A DNA stretch of 64,000 nucleotides from Blautia sp. XA-2221 (lineage in GTDB: Bacteria > Bacillota > Clostridia > Lachnospirales > Lachnospiraceae). The translations under genes were made by a program, and so were the position numbers. The notes below the pieces were generated by a model. That model saw nothing but the letters and a program-made list of their open reading frames with translations. It was not told the origin of the DNA and searched no databases. Below are positions 41,659 to 51,235 of the stretch, piece after piece. The stretch is taken from the NCBI RefSeq assembly GCF_028767025.1, contig NZ_JAJQXX010000005.1:124001-188000 (forward strand). The letters run 5' to 3'. Position 1 is the first letter of the stretch; each line of letters opens with the position of its first letter.

Positions 41659-42811
41659 TGCCTGGATACTTTGCGTAAGTATCCTTTTTTCGCTGACAGT
41701 GCCGGTGTCTGCGGAAGAAAATGCTCCTGCTTTTTCTGTGGAAGCGCCGGAATATGTTCTGATGGAGCCGGAAACAGGAACTGTACTTCTGGAAAAAGAT
41801 AAGGATGTCCGAAGAAGTCCTGCCAGTGTCACAAAAGTTATGACCCTTCTTCTTATTTTTGAAGAAATAGAAAAAGGAAATCTGAAGCTGGATGATATGG
41901 TTACAACAAGCGCTCATGCCAAATCCATGGGCGGTTCGCAGGTTTTTCTGGAGGAGGGGGAAACCCAGACCGTGGAAACCATGCTCAAATGTATTGTGAT
42001 CGCTTCCGGCAATGATGCCAGTGTGGCTATGGCAGAACATATTGCAGGCAGTGAATCAGAATTTGTAAACACAATGAACAAGAAAGCAGAAGCTCTTGGT
42101 ATGAAAAATACACATTTTAAGGACTGCTGCGGACTGACGGATTCAGACGATCATTATACAACTGCCTACGATATTGCATTGATGAGCCGGGAACTGATTA
42201 GCAGATATCCGGAGGTTCTGAACTATTCTTCTGTGTGGATGGACACTATTACACATAATACAAAACAGGGGTCAAAGGAATTCGGACTATCCAATACGAA
42301 CAGGCTGATCCGTACATACGAAGGGTGTGTGGGACTGAAAACAGGAAGTACAAGTAAAGCAAAATTTTGTGTTTCTGCTGTCGCAAAAAGAAAAGGGATC
42401 ACACTGATCGCAGTGGTTATGGCCGCCCCGGATTCCAGGACAAGAGTGAAAGATGCCTCGGCGCTTTTTGATTACGGATTTGTAAAATGCAGTCTATACA
42501 GAGATGAAAATCCGGGAAAACTTCCGGAACTGAAAGTGACAAAAGGAGTAAAAGAAAAAACAAGTCTGGCTTTTGGGAAAACTTTCCGTTGCCTGAGTAC
42601 AGACGGAACACCTTTTGATAAAGTAAAAAAGAAGCTGGTTCTTCCAAAAGAAACAGAAGCGCCTGTAAAAAAAGGACAAAAAGCAGGAGAACTTATTTAT
42701 TATCAGGATAACAGAGAGCTTGGAAGGATTCCTGTAATTTATACAGAAAACGTGAAAAAAGCAGGATATCTGGATCGGCTGAAGCAGACTGCAAAAGAGT
42801 TCTGCCTGTAA
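41630..42811 (+). CDS. D-alanyl-D-alanine carboxypeptidase (DacF/PBP5-like)
   Basis: A 393-residue penicillin-binding protein that trims the terminal D-Ala of peptidoglycan stem peptides. A signal peptide ends near VSAEE at residue 30. The active-site SxxK is Ser66-Lys69 (PASVTK), SxN is in ASGNDASVA, and KTG is in GLKTGSTSK. A C-terminal beta domain begins near 280. There is no clear terminal amphipathic anchor. It is secreted to the outer face of the membrane. A second paralogue is at 47178. Confidence 0.93.
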   Translation: MTKKRRNLFCAWILCVSILFSLTVPVSAEENAPAFSVEAPEYVLMEPETGTVLLEKDKDVRRSPASVTKVMTLLLIFEEIEKGNLKLDDMVTTSAHAKSMGGSQVFLEEGETQTVETMLKCIVIASGNDASVAMAEHIAGSESEFVNTMNKKAEALGMKNTHFKDCCGLTDSDDHYTTAYDIALMSRELISRYPEVLNYSSVWMDTITHNTKQGSKEFGLSNTNRLIRTYEGCVGLKTGSTSKAKFCVSAVAKRKGITLIAVVMAAPDSRTRVKDASALFDYGFVKCSLYRDENPGKLPELKVTKGVKEKTSLAFGKTFRCLSTDGTPFDKVKKKLVLPKETEAPVKKGQKAGELIYYQDNRELGRIPVIYTENVKKAGYLDRLKQTAKEFCL

Positions 42812-42904
42812 AAAGCCGGATGTGATATGGAATATATTTTGACCGGACTGTTGTGAACCGTGATACATTTTTGCGAAAGAATGTTCCGGCATCCGACAAT
42901 TCTT

Positions 42905-42934
42905 TTGACAAGAGGGATGACTGAGGGGTATAAT
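42905..42934 (+). promoter_or_regulatory. Promoter of the MoeA-like gene
   Basis: Perfect TTGACA at 42905-42910, an 18-nt spacer, perfect TATAAT at 42929-42934. Confidence 0.8.
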
Positions 42935-42980
42935 AAATTCCAAATAGACTGAACAGAAACATGAGAGGAATGTGAATAAA

Positions 42981-44009
42981 ATGAAAGAAATCAGGACTGA
43001 GGATGCAGTAGGGCATGTGCTTTGCCATGACATTACTCAGATTATAAAGGACGAAAAAAAAGGCGTGCTTTTTAAAAAGGGTCATGTAGTAAAAGAAGAA
43101 GATATACCGGCGCTTCTTTCTGTAGGGAAAGAGCATCTTTTTGTATGGGAAAAACAGGAGGGAATCCTTCATGAAAACGAAGGGGCCGAGATTTTGTACG
43201 AGATCTGCGCCGGCAGACATATGCACGGAACTGAAGTAAAAGAGGGCAAAATAGAGGTGATTGCCGACTGTGACGGACTTCTTAAGATCAACAGAACAGC
43301 ACTTCTTGGAGTAAACAGTCTCGGAGAAATGATGATTGCTTCCAGGCATGGAGATTTTCCGGTGAGAAAGGGCGATAAAATTGCCGGGACAAGGATCATT
43401 CCTCTTGTGATCGAAAAGGAAAAAATGGACAGAGCCAGGGAGACAGCAGGGCCGGAACCGATTTTTAATATTCTGCCTTTCCAAAAGAAGAAGGTGGGAA
43501 TCGTAACTACAGGCAGTGAAGTGAAAAAAGGTCTGATCCAGGATACATTTACTCCTGTTCTAAGAGAAAAGCTTGCAGAATATTCCTGCCAGGTTACGGG
43601 GCAGACAACACCGGGAGATGAAAAGGATCAGATTACAGCGGATATCCTGGAATTTATTGAAAATGGAGCGGATATGGTGATCTGCAGCGGCGGAATGAGC
43701 GTGGATCCGGACGACAGAACTCCCGGAGCTATCCGTGCTACCGGAGCAGACGTTGTAACTTATGGAGCTCCGGTTCTTCCGGGAGCCATGCTTCTTCTTG
43801 CCTACTACAAAAAAGGGGAAAAGACAATCCCGATCTTGGGCCTTCCGGGCTGCGTAATGTATGCAAAAAGAACAGTATTTGACCTGGTACTGCCAAGAAT
43901 CGTGGCAGATGATCCTGTCTGCAGGGAAGAAATTGCAGCCTATGGGGAGGGCGGACTTTGCCTGAACTGCAGCGTATGTACTTTCCCTAACTGTGGATTC
44001 GGAAAATAA
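42981..44009 (+). CDS. Molybdopterin-binding (MoeA/MogA-type) protein with a Cys-rich tail
   Basis: A 342-residue protein. The C-terminal half has the molybdopterin-binding fold of MoeA/MogA (KVGIVTTGSEVKKGLIQDTF; ICSGGMSVDPDDRTPGAIRA; ILGLPGCVMY). The N-terminal 160 residues resemble a SAF-like region but lack the full MoeA domains. The last residues (CLNCSVCTFPNCGFGK) hold four Cys, perhaps a metal or Fe-S site. No other molybdenum cofactor gene is in the window. The ATG at 42981 is chosen over GTG at 42972 for its spacing from GAGGAA. Confidence 0.85.
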   Translation: MKEIRTEDAVGHVLCHDITQIIKDEKKGVLFKKGHVVKEEDIPALLSVGKEHLFVWEKQEGILHENEGAEILYEICAGRHMHGTEVKEGKIEVIADCDGLLKINRTALLGVNSLGEMMIASRHGDFPVRKGDKIAGTRIIPLVIEKEKMDRARETAGPEPIFNILPFQKKKVGIVTTGSEVKKGLIQDTFTPVLREKLAEYSCQVTGQTTPGDEKDQITADILEFIENGADMVICSGGMSVDPDDRTPGAIRATGADVVTYGAPVLPGAMLLLAYYKKGEKTIPILGLPGCVMYAKRTVFDLVLPRIVADDPVCREEIAAYGEGGLCLNCSVCTFPNCGFGK

Positions 44010-44028
44010 AAGCAGTCAGAGGAGCAGA

Positions 44029-44883
44029 ATGAAAACATTCATAACAAAAACCTATCAGATAAAAACAGAAAAACTGAAAGGCAGTCATCCGGTACGATTT
44101 GCCGTTCTGGCAGACCTTCACGGGCTTGTGTTTGGAAATGAGAATCAGGAGTTGTTTCATGCAATCGAAAAAAGTGGAGCCGATGCCGCGCTTATTGTGG
44201 GAGACATGGTTGTAAGAGCTGAGGTGTCTACGTTTTCGGCGGTTACCGGATTTTTGTGCAGACTGGCAAACCGGATTCCTGTTTTTTATTCTCTGGGAAA
44301 TCATGAGTATAAAATGATGCTGACCCCGGATATCTGTACAGAATATCTGGCTTATGAACATGTGCTTACCAATGCTGGTGTGTGTTTTCTTCACAACGAG
44401 CATGTGTGTATGAATATCAGAGGAACAGATTTTACTTTTTATGGACTGGAGCTTCCGGAAGAATATTATCGGAAGCCTTTTTCTCCATATCCTGACAGGC
44501 ATACTCTGAAAGAATTTCTCGGAAAGCCGTCAAGGGACGGGATTTCCATGCTTCTTGCTCACAATCCGAAATATGGAGATGCATATTTTGAGTGGGGGGC
44601 AGACTTTATATTTTCCGGGCATTATCATGGAGGAATTTTCAGGATTAATGAACATCATGGACTTACCTGTCCTCAGTATCTTTTGCTTCCTCCCTATTGC
44701 TGCGGAGATTTTCACAGACAGGATCAGCATATGATCGTCAGCGCCGGTCTGGGAGAACATACCATTCCTGTGCGTATCCACAATCCCAGAGAGCTGATCA
44801 TTGCAGAGCTTGTTCCGGGTGAATATAACCCAGATATAAATACTAAACAGAAAACAGACAGAAAAACAGGAGAGGACAGCTGA
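44029..44883 (+). CDS. Calcineurin-like metallophosphoesterase
   Basis: A 284-residue dinuclear metal phosphoesterase. The motifs in order are LADLHG, IVGDMV, SLGNHEY, then FSGHYHGG. The protein is close to the YkuE/UDP-2,3-diacylglucosamine-like branch, but without the twin-arginine signal of YkuE. AGAGGAGCAG precedes the ATG at 44029, which overlaps nothing in the frame of the gene before. The substrate is unknown. It is 1 nt upstream of scpA. Confidence 0.9.
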   Translation: MKTFITKTYQIKTEKLKGSHPVRFAVLADLHGLVFGNENQELFHAIEKSGADAALIVGDMVVRAEVSTFSAVTGFLCRLANRIPVFYSLGNHEYKMMLTPDICTEYLAYEHVLTNAGVCFLHNEHVCMNIRGTDFTFYGLELPEEYYRKPFSPYPDRHTLKEFLGKPSRDGISMLLAHNPKYGDAYFEWGADFIFSGHYHGGIFRINEHHGLTCPQYLLLPPYCCGDFHRQDQHMIVSAGLGEHTIPVRIHNPRELIIAELVPGEYNPDINTKQKTDRKTGEDS

Positions 44884-44884
44884 G

Positions 44885-45670
44885 ATGGCTATACCCATAA
44901 AGATAAATGTATTTGAAGGACCGCTGGATCTTCTTCTGCATCTGATCGAAAAAAACAAAATTGATATTTATGATATTCCTATTGTAGAGATCACGGATCA
45001 GTATATGGAGTACATTCATGGAATGGAAACAGAGGATCTTGGCACTATGAGTGAGTTCCTTGTAATGGCAGCTACGCTTCTGGATATTAAGTGTAAAATG
45101 CTGCTTCCCCGTCAGATAAATGAAGAGGGGGAAGAGGAGGACCCGAGAGAGGAACTTGTTCAGAAACTTCTGGAATACAAGATGTACAAATTTATGTCCT
45201 ATGAGTTGAAGGACAAAATGGATGGAGCGGCAGGCGTATTTTTCAAAAAGCCTACCATACCGGATGAAGTGCTGAAATACAGAGAACCTGTGGACCCGCA
45301 GGCGCTTCTGGAATCTCTGACGCTGGAAAAGCTGAATCAGATCTACAAATCCATTCTGAAAAAACAGGAATCAAAAATCGACCCTATCCGAAGCAAATTC
45401 GGTACCATTGAAAAAGAAGAGGTCAGTCTTTCTGACAAGATGCTGGAAATGAAAGCCTATGCGGCAGAAAACAGACGCTTTAGTTTTCGAGGACTTCTGG
45501 AAGGTCAGACTTCTAAAATTCAGGTGATCGTTACATTTCTGTCTATTCTGGAACTGATGAAAATGGGATACGTTCATGTAAAACAGGAAGAGTTATTTGA
45601 CGACATCCAGGTAGAGGTAACAGAGGATCCTGATACCTGGAAAAACCTGACAGAATTTGCGGACGAATAA
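44885..45670 (+). CDS. scpA: Segregation and condensation protein A
   Basis: A 261-residue kleisin of the SMC-ScpAB condensin. The N-terminus has FEGPLDLLLHLIEKNKIDIY, the family hallmark, and the C-terminal winged helix (FRGLLEGQTSKIQVIVTFLS) binds SMC heads. Located directly before scpB, with which it forms the complex. Confidence 0.96.
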   Translation: MAIPIKINVFEGPLDLLLHLIEKNKIDIYDIPIVEITDQYMEYIHGMETEDLGTMSEFLVMAATLLDIKCKMLLPRQINEEGEEEDPREELVQKLLEYKMYKFMSYELKDKMDGAAGVFFKKPTIPDEVLKYREPVDPQALLESLTLEKLNQIYKSILKKQESKIDPIRSKFGTIEKEEVSLSDKMLEMKAYAAENRRFSFRGLLEGQTSKIQVIVTFLSILELMKMGYVHVKQEELFDDIQVEVTEDPDTWKNLTEFADE

Positions 45671-45687
45671 AGGAAATAAGGAGAAAT

Positions 45688-46257
45688 ATGGAAATAAAAA
45701 GAACAGAGGCGGCCATTGAGGCTATTCTATTTGCCATGGGGGAATCTGTGGAGCTTTCGCGGATCGCTGATGCGGTAGGGCAGGACAGGGATACTACCCG
45801 AAGGCTGCTTCATCACATGATGGACCGGTATCAGGAGGAGGACAGAGGGATACAGATCATAGAGCTGGAACAGTCGTATCAGATGTGTACCAAAAAAGAG
45901 TATTATGAGAATCTGATCCAGATCGCGCTGCATCCACAGAAACCGGTTCTGACAGATGTTATGTTGGAAACACTTTCGATCATTGCCTACAAACAGCCGG
46001 TGACAAAGGCTGAAATAGAAAAGATCAGGGGAGTAAAGTGCGATCATGCCATTAATAAACTGATGGAATATGAGCTTGTGAGAGAACTTGGAAGGCTGGA
46101 TGCGCCGGGACGTCCTATTCTTCTCGGCACAACAGAAGAGTTTCTGCGCTCTTTCGGGGTGCAGGCTCTTGACGAACTTCCGGTTATGGATCCGGTGCAG
46201 CTGGAAGATTTTAAGGCGGAAGCAGAAGAGGAGATCCAGCTGAGGCTGGACGTATAA
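45688..46257 (+). CDS. scpB: Segregation and condensation protein B
   Basis: A 189-residue protein with two winged-helix domains (AAIEAILFAMGESVELSRIA; ETLSIIAYKQPVTKAEIEKI, then GRPILLGTTEEFLRSFGV), the ScpB pattern. It dimerises and binds ScpA in chromosome condensation. AAGGAG precedes the ATG; 17 bp from scpA. Confidence 0.96.
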   Translation: MEIKRTEAAIEAILFAMGESVELSRIADAVGQDRDTTRRLLHHMMDRYQEEDRGIQIIELEQSYQMCTKKEYYENLIQIALHPQKPVLTDVMLETLSIIAYKQPVTKAEIEKIRGVKCDHAINKLMEYELVRELGRLDAPGRPILLGTTEEFLRSFGVQALDELPVMDPVQLEDFKAEAEEEIQLRLDV

Positions 46258-46271
46258 GGAGGAAGGGTGAA

Positions 46272-47066
46272 ATGCCAACCACATATACACATGATTTGTT
46301 TGGAAAAAAGATTTACAGACAGCTTCCGGAGGAGATCCGGAAAGTAATCCGGAAAAACGGGAATCTGTTTCGGATCGGTCTTCATGGACCGGATATCTTA
46401 TTTTATGATCTGTTAAATGAAAAGGTCAGCAGTGTGGGGGTGGAGATGCACAAAATACCTGCCGCTTCATTTTTTTTAAGAGGGATGAGCATTGTAAGAA
46501 GGACAGGAGATGAAAGACTTCTGGCGTATCTTCTGGGGTTTGGCTGTCATTACCTTCTGGACAGTTCCTGCCATCCTTTTGTGGATGAAACAGCGGAAAA
46601 AAAGATTCTTTCCCACACCCTTCTGGAAAAGGAATTTGACAGGAAGCTGATGGTAGAAACAAACAGGAATCCCCATCATTATTATCCGTCGGACTGTATT
46701 GTTCCAAGGATGGCTTATGCAAAAGTCATACACTGTATGTTTCCTGAGATTACAGCAAAGAATATTTTTGTTTCTCTGAAAATGATGAAATTCCTTACCA
46801 ATGCAATGGTTTACGGCACTCCTGGGAAACGGCGATTCCTGGAAGTTGCTGTCCCCAAAATCGTAGGACAGAAAAAGTCTTCAGCCGTTCTTGAGTTTTT
46901 TATGGAAAAAGATCCGGTTCCGGGGGCAGAAGAACCTGTAAAAGAACTGCATCAGTATTTTGATCGGGAGGTACGGGAAGCGCCTGCATATATTAAGGAG
47001 CTGTTCCGTTTGTCCAGGGAAAAACAGAGGCTTTCAGAAAGGTGGAACCTTACATATAACGGATAG
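46272..47066 (+). CDS. Zinc-dependent phospholipase C family protein
   Basis: A 264-residue protein with a His-rich fold of the zinc-dependent phospholipase C type (PF00882): MPTTYTHDLFGKKIY, GLHGPDILFYD, LGFGCHYLLDSSCHPFVD, ETNRNPHHYYPSD. No signal peptide is seen, unlike secreted toxins of the class, so it is probably intracellular with unknown substrate. It lies 14 bp behind scpB. Confidence 0.85.
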   Translation: MPTTYTHDLFGKKIYRQLPEEIRKVIRKNGNLFRIGLHGPDILFYDLLNEKVSSVGVEMHKIPAASFFLRGMSIVRRTGDERLLAYLLGFGCHYLLDSSCHPFVDETAEKKILSHTLLEKEFDRKLMVETNRNPHHYYPSDCIVPRMAYAKVIHCMFPEITAKNIFVSLKMMKFLTNAMVYGTPGKRRFLEVAVPKIVGQKKSSAVLEFFMEKDPVPGAEEPVKELHQYFDREVREAPAYIKELFRLSREKQRLSERWNLTYNG

Positions 47067-47177
47067 TCGCAGTGTATGCGCAGCTCTGTTGGATAAACAG
47101 GGAGCAAGGACAGATGAAAAGCAGAATAAAGCGGACATGTATGCATAAACTTATCCTATAACCATAAAAAGGCGGGG

Positions 47178-48413
47178 ATGATTATGAGACATGCTGCGTT
47201 GCTTCTGCTGACATCTGTCTTTCTTTTTGGAGAGCTTACATTAGGTTCTCAGGTTTTGGCTGCTGAGACAGTCTGTGAAAATACAGAAACAGAAAAAACA
47301 GATTCTCCGGGCAGTCTTTACGCTCTTTCGGCTGTTCTTATGGATGGTGAATCTGGACGCATTTTATATGAAAAAGACGGAGAAAAGCCCAGAGCAAATG
47401 CCAGTACCACAAAAGTTATGACCTGCATCCTGGCTTTGGAAAACGGGGCAGGGGACGATTATGTAATGGTGTCGGATGAAGCTGCAGCGCAGCCGGATGT
47501 ACAGCTGGGGATGAGAGAAGGAGAACAGTATTATCTGGAAGATCTTCTTTATTCACTGATGCTTATGAGCCATAATGACACAGCGGTAGCCATAGCAGAG
47601 CATATTGGGGGAAGTACCGAAAGATTTGCCCGGATGATGAATGAAAAGGCAAAAGAAATCGGGTGTACGGACACATATTTTATTACGCCCAATGGCTTGG
47701 ATGCTGAGGATGAAGTCGGAGTACATCATACAACGGCCAGAGACCTGGCTCTGATCATGCGCTATGCCATCAGAAGTGAAACTTTTTTAAAGATCACACA
47801 GACCCGGGAATATTCGTTTACGGATCTCAGTGGAAAGAGAAGTTTTTCTGTTCACAATACAAATGCCCTGCTTACGATGACAGACGGGGTTCTTTCCGGG
47901 AAAACAGGCTTTACAGGGGATGCGGGATACTGCTATGTATGTGCCTGCGAAAAAGACGAAAAGATCTTTGTGGTGGCTCTTCTGGGGTGCGGCTGGCCTA
48001 ATAACAAGGGATATAAGTGGAAGGATTCTTTGAAACTTTTGGATTACGGGGAGGATAATTTTGATTATGAGACATTCTGGAAAGAGCTGAGGATTCCTGA
48101 AATATCGGTAAAAGACGGAGTGGAGAAAGACAGTGCTTTTGGAGACACAGCAGTTGTAAGCGGAATTCTATCTGTTACGGAGAATGAAAAAAACAGACAA
48201 ATACTTATGAAAAAGGGTGAAAAGATCAGCTGTCGTCTGGAACTGCCGGAAGAGCTTCAGGCGCCGGTGAAAAAAGGAAATCAGATAGGAAGTCTTGTTT
48301 ACAGCCTGGGAGAAGAGAAATTGGCTTCCTATCCGGTGCTGGCTGACCGGAATGTAGAAAAAATTTCCTATGGATGGTGTGTGGATCAGGTGTTTCATGA
48401 CTTTTTTCACTGA
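47178..48413 (+). CDS. D-alanyl-D-alanine carboxypeptidase, second paralogue
   Basis: A 411-residue serine-type carboxypeptidase. A signal peptide (residues 4-28, ending VLAAE) is followed by SxxK at Ser76-Lys79 (NASTTK), SHN in LMSHNDTA, and KTG in LSGKTGFTG. Residues 30-45 are Glu/Thr-rich. The ATG at 47178 or 47184 could be used; the second has better spacing from the ribosome site. It is followed by a strong terminator. With 41630 it gives two PBP5-like trimmers in one region. Confidence 0.92.
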   Translation: MIMRHAALLLLTSVFLFGELTLGSQVLAAETVCENTETEKTDSPGSLYALSAVLMDGESGRILYEKDGEKPRANASTTKVMTCILALENGAGDDYVMVSDEAAAQPDVQLGMREGEQYYLEDLLYSLMLMSHNDTAVAIAEHIGGSTERFARMMNEKAKEIGCTDTYFITPNGLDAEDEVGVHHTTARDLALIMRYAIRSETFLKITQTREYSFTDLSGKRSFSVHNTNALLTMTDGVLSGKTGFTGDAGYCYVCACEKDEKIFVVALLGCGWPNNKGYKWKDSLKLLDYGEDNFDYETFWKELRIPEISVKDGVEKDSAFGDTAVVSGILSVTENEKNRQILMKKGEKISCRLELPEELQAPVKKGNQIGSLVYSLGEEKLASYPVLADRNVEKISYGWCVDQVFHDFFH

Positions 48414-48450
48414 ATGTTGTTTTGTAAAGATCAGAATTTTTTCGGATGGG

Positions 48451-48499
48451 AAAACTCCCGGTGTGTGGTGAATTATGTACCACAGGCCGGGAGTTTTTT
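48451..48499 (+). terminator. Terminator after the second D,D-carboxypeptidase
   Basis: AAAACTCCCGG pairs with CCGGGAGTTTTTT, with an inner GTGGT/ACCAC stem. Confidence 0.9.
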
Positions 48500-48541
48500 G
48501 GGGAGCAGAGGTTAAAATTTTAACAAAAACGGATTACCCTA

Positions 48542-48570
48542 TTGAAAAATTTAGAAAAAAAGGTTACAAT
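48542..48570 (+). promoter_or_regulatory. Promoter of the decarboxylase cluster
   Basis: TTGAAA at 48542-48547, a 17-nt spacer and TACAAT at 48565-48570; a second TATAAT-like hexamer lies close by. Confidence 0.65.
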
Positions 48571-48630
48571 TATAATCGGCTGAAATTTTGGTTATACTTA
48601 AAATTCTTATAAAATGGAGGGCAAACGAGA

Positions 48631-50067
48631 ATGAGTAACGCAACACCAAGTTTAGCAGGCACAAGAATCACTTCTTTGCTTGACGCGAACAGTTTTGTTG
48701 AAATCGGAAAAAGTGTTACAGCAAGATCCACAGATTTTAACATGACTGAAACAAAAGCACCTTCAGACGGTGTGATCACCGGCTCAGGTGTGATCGACGG
48801 AAATCTTGTATATGTTTACAGCCAGGACGCTTCTGTTCTGAACGGAACCGTTGGAGAAATGCATGCAAAGAAAATTTCCGCTCTGTATGACCTTGCAATG
48901 AAAACAGGCGCACCGGTGATCGGTCTTGTTGACTGTGCAGGTCTGAGACTCCAGGAGGCCACAGATGCTCTGGAAGCTTTTGGTTCTATTTATCTGAAGC
49001 AGACACTGGCATCCGGGATGATCCCGCAGATCACAGCAATTTTCGGCACCTGCGGCGGCGGCATGGCTGTTGTTCCGGCACTGACAGATTTTACTTTTAT
49101 GGAAGCAAAAAAAGGTAAAATGTTTGTAAATACTCCTAATGCACTGGAAGGTAATCATGTGGACAAATGTGATACCGCATCTGCTGATTTCCAGAGCCAG
49201 GAGACAGGTCTTATTGACGGTACAGGCACAGAGGAAGAGATCCTTGGACAGATCCGCCAGCTTGTAAGTCTGCTTCCTTCCAACTTTGAAGACAATGATT
49301 CTTTTGTAGAATGTGCAGATGATCTGAACCGTACCTGCGACGATCTGGCTGCCTGTGTGGGAGATACTTCCCTTGCACTTTCCAGAATCGCAGATGAGGG
49401 ACTTTTCTTTGAGACAAAGAAAAACTACGGAAAAGATGTGGTTACAGGATTCCTTCGCCTGAACGGCGCAACAGTAGGTGCTGTGGCAAACAGAACAGAG
49501 ATCTACAATGAAGAAGGCGAAAAAACAGAAGAATTTGACGGAACCATCTCTGCAAGAGGCGCAAGAAAAGCTGCAGCTTTTGTAAAATTCTGCGACGCTT
49601 TTGATATCCCGGTTCTGACACTTACCAATGTGACTGGCTTTAAGGCAACTCTCTGCAACGAAAAAATGATGGCAGCATCCGTTGGCGAAATGGTTCATGC
49701 TTTTGCTGATGCGACTGTTCCGAAGGTGAACGTTGTGATCGGTAAAGCTTATGGAACAGCATATGTTGCCATGAACAGCAAATCTGTCGGCGCAGACCTT
49801 GTGTATGCATGGGACAGCGCAGAAATCGGTATGATGGATGCTTCTCTGGCAGCCAAGATCATGTACCCGGGTGCAGATGCTGCTTCTCTTAATGAAAAGG
49901 CAGCAGAGTACAGAACTCTTCAGTCAGGCGTGGAATCTGCAGCAGCAAGAGGCTATGTAGATACTGTGATCGCTCCGGCTGATACCAGAAAATATGTGAT
50001 TGGAGCTTTTGAAATGCTGTTCACAAAAAGAGAAGACCGTCCGGCTAAAAAGCACAGTGCAGTCTAA
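48631..50067 (+). CDS. Carboxyltransferase subunit (methylmalonyl-CoA decarboxylase alpha/12S type)
   Basis: A 478-residue crotonase-fold carboxyltransferase of the acyl-CoA carboxylase beta/MmdA family: VYVYSQDASVLNGTVGEMHA, FGTCGGGMAVVPALTD, then GARKAAAFVKFCDAF and TNVTGFKATL. Such subunits move the carboxyl of methylmalonyl-, malonyl- or related acyl-CoA to biotin. It leads a five-gene run with oadG-like, biotin carrier, oadB-like and an oadA-type subunit. AUG context GGAGGGC. CoA substrate not certain. Confidence 0.88.
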   Translation: MSNATPSLAGTRITSLLDANSFVEIGKSVTARSTDFNMTETKAPSDGVITGSGVIDGNLVYVYSQDASVLNGTVGEMHAKKISALYDLAMKTGAPVIGLVDCAGLRLQEATDALEAFGSIYLKQTLASGMIPQITAIFGTCGGGMAVVPALTDFTFMEAKKGKMFVNTPNALEGNHVDKCDTASADFQSQETGLIDGTGTEEEILGQIRQLVSLLPSNFEDNDSFVECADDLNRTCDDLAACVGDTSLALSRIADEGLFFETKKNYGKDVVTGFLRLNGATVGAVANRTEIYNEEGEKTEEFDGTISARGARKAAAFVKFCDAFDIPVLTLTNVTGFKATLCNEKMMAASVGEMVHAFADATVPKVNVVIGKAYGTAYVAMNSKSVGADLVYAWDSAEIGMMDASLAAKIMYPGADAASLNEKAAEYRTLQSGVESAAARGYVDTVIAPADTRKYVIGAFEMLFTKREDRPAKKHSAV

Positions 50068-50080
50068 GTGAGGTGAGCAT

Positions 50081-50821
50081 ATGAATCAGATGTTAAAAAA
50101 AGCATCCTCTGTCTGCGCAGCAGCAGTGTGCGCCGCTTCTCTTATGTTTTCCGGCGCTTCTGTTGTAATGGCTGACAGTGAGATCGACGAGGCAACCATG
50201 ACTCAGATCACCATGACTGCAGAGGGACTGACTCAGACGATCATTCCGCTCAGTGATGAGGAGATCGAGGCATATCTGAAAACTGACGATGAATTTACCT
50301 TGAGCGCAATGACTGCATGGGACAGCGCCAAAGAAGAAGTTGGTGAGCTGAAAGAGGCAGGAAAGGCTGAGGTGGAATTTTCCAATCATCAGTACACTGC
50401 AACCGTTCCGGTAGATTTTGAGAAGCTGGATGCTGACTTTGTATATGTATTTGAGGAAATTGAGGGTATGCTGACACCGGTTTCCGCTTCAGTAGATGTT
50501 CAGTATCCGTTATCCACGATTATGAAAAATGCCGGATTAAATACACTTATGGGGATTGGAACCGTATTTGTAATCCTGGTTCTTCTGATCTTTATTATTT
50601 CTCTTTTCAAATTTATTCCGGGTTCACCGGCAGCCGCAAAAAAAGAGAAAAAAGAAGAATCTCCGGCACCTGTTGCTGTTCCGGTTCAGGAAACAGTACA
50701 GGCAGCTGATGATACAGAACTGATCGCAGTTATCGCGGCAGCGATCGCGGCAGCAGAGGGAACCACAACAGACGGATTTGTTGTACGTTCTATCCGCAAA
50801 ATCAACCGCCCAAGAAGATAA
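50081..50821 (+). CDS. OadG-family gamma subunit of a Na+ pump decarboxylase
   Basis: A 246-residue protein. A signal-like helix at the N-terminus is followed by a soluble outer domain of about 130 residues (DEATMTQITMTAEGL), one membrane helix at 159-182 (TVFVILVLLIFIIS), and a charged cytoplasmic tail rich in Lys/Ala/Pro. OadG-type subunits hold the complex together. The extended outer domain is longer than the usual 80-residue OadG. Overlaps no gene; 13 bp after the carboxyltransferase. Confidence 0.85.
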   Translation: MNQMLKKASSVCAAAVCAASLMFSGASVVMADSEIDEATMTQITMTAEGLTQTIIPLSDEEIEAYLKTDDEFTLSAMTAWDSAKEEVGELKEAGKAEVEFSNHQYTATVPVDFEKLDADFVYVFEEIEGMLTPVSASVDVQYPLSTIMKNAGLNTLMGIGTVFVILVLLIFIISLFKFIPGSPAAAKKEKKEESPAPVAVPVQETVQAADDTELIAVIAAAIAAAEGTTTDGFVVRSIRKINRPRR

Positions 50822-50844
50822 TTGATAATTAGGAGGATTATAAA

Positions 50845-51219
50845 ATGAAAAGTTATACAATTACTGTAAACGGAACCGCATATGAAGTAACTGTAGAGGA
50901 AACAGGAAGTGTTGCTGCACCGGCTCCTGCAGCAAGAGCAGCAGCTCCTGTGGCACCGAAAGCTGCACCGGCTCCGAAGGCAGCAGCTCCTGCAGCTGGT
51001 GCAGGCGCTGTAAAAGTAACTGCATCTGTTCCGGGTAAAGTGCTTAAGATTGTTGCATCTGCAGGACAGACAGTAAAAGCAGGCGACAACATCGTGATCC
51101 TGGAGTCCATGAAAATGGAGATTCCTGTAGTTGCACCTCAGGACGGTACAGTTGCAAGCATTGATACAACAGAAGGTGCTTCCGTAGAGAACGGAGATAC
51201 CCTGGCTACTATGAACTAA
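50845..51219 (+). CDS. Biotin carboxyl carrier protein subunit
   Basis: A 124-residue carrier: a short N-terminal strand domain, an Ala/Pro-rich flexible linker (about 30-55) and a C-terminal biotinyl domain with the attachment motif ESMKMEIP. The linker lets biotin swing between carboxyltransferase and decarboxylase. AGGAGG precedes the ATG. Confidence 0.95.
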   Translation: MKSYTITVNGTAYEVTVEETGSVAAPAPAARAAAPVAPKAAPAPKAAAPAAGAGAVKVTASVPGKVLKIVASAGQTVKAGDNIVILESMKMEIPVVAPQDGTVASIDTTEGASVENGDTLATMN

Positions 51220-51235
51220 GACGGGAGGTATTCAG

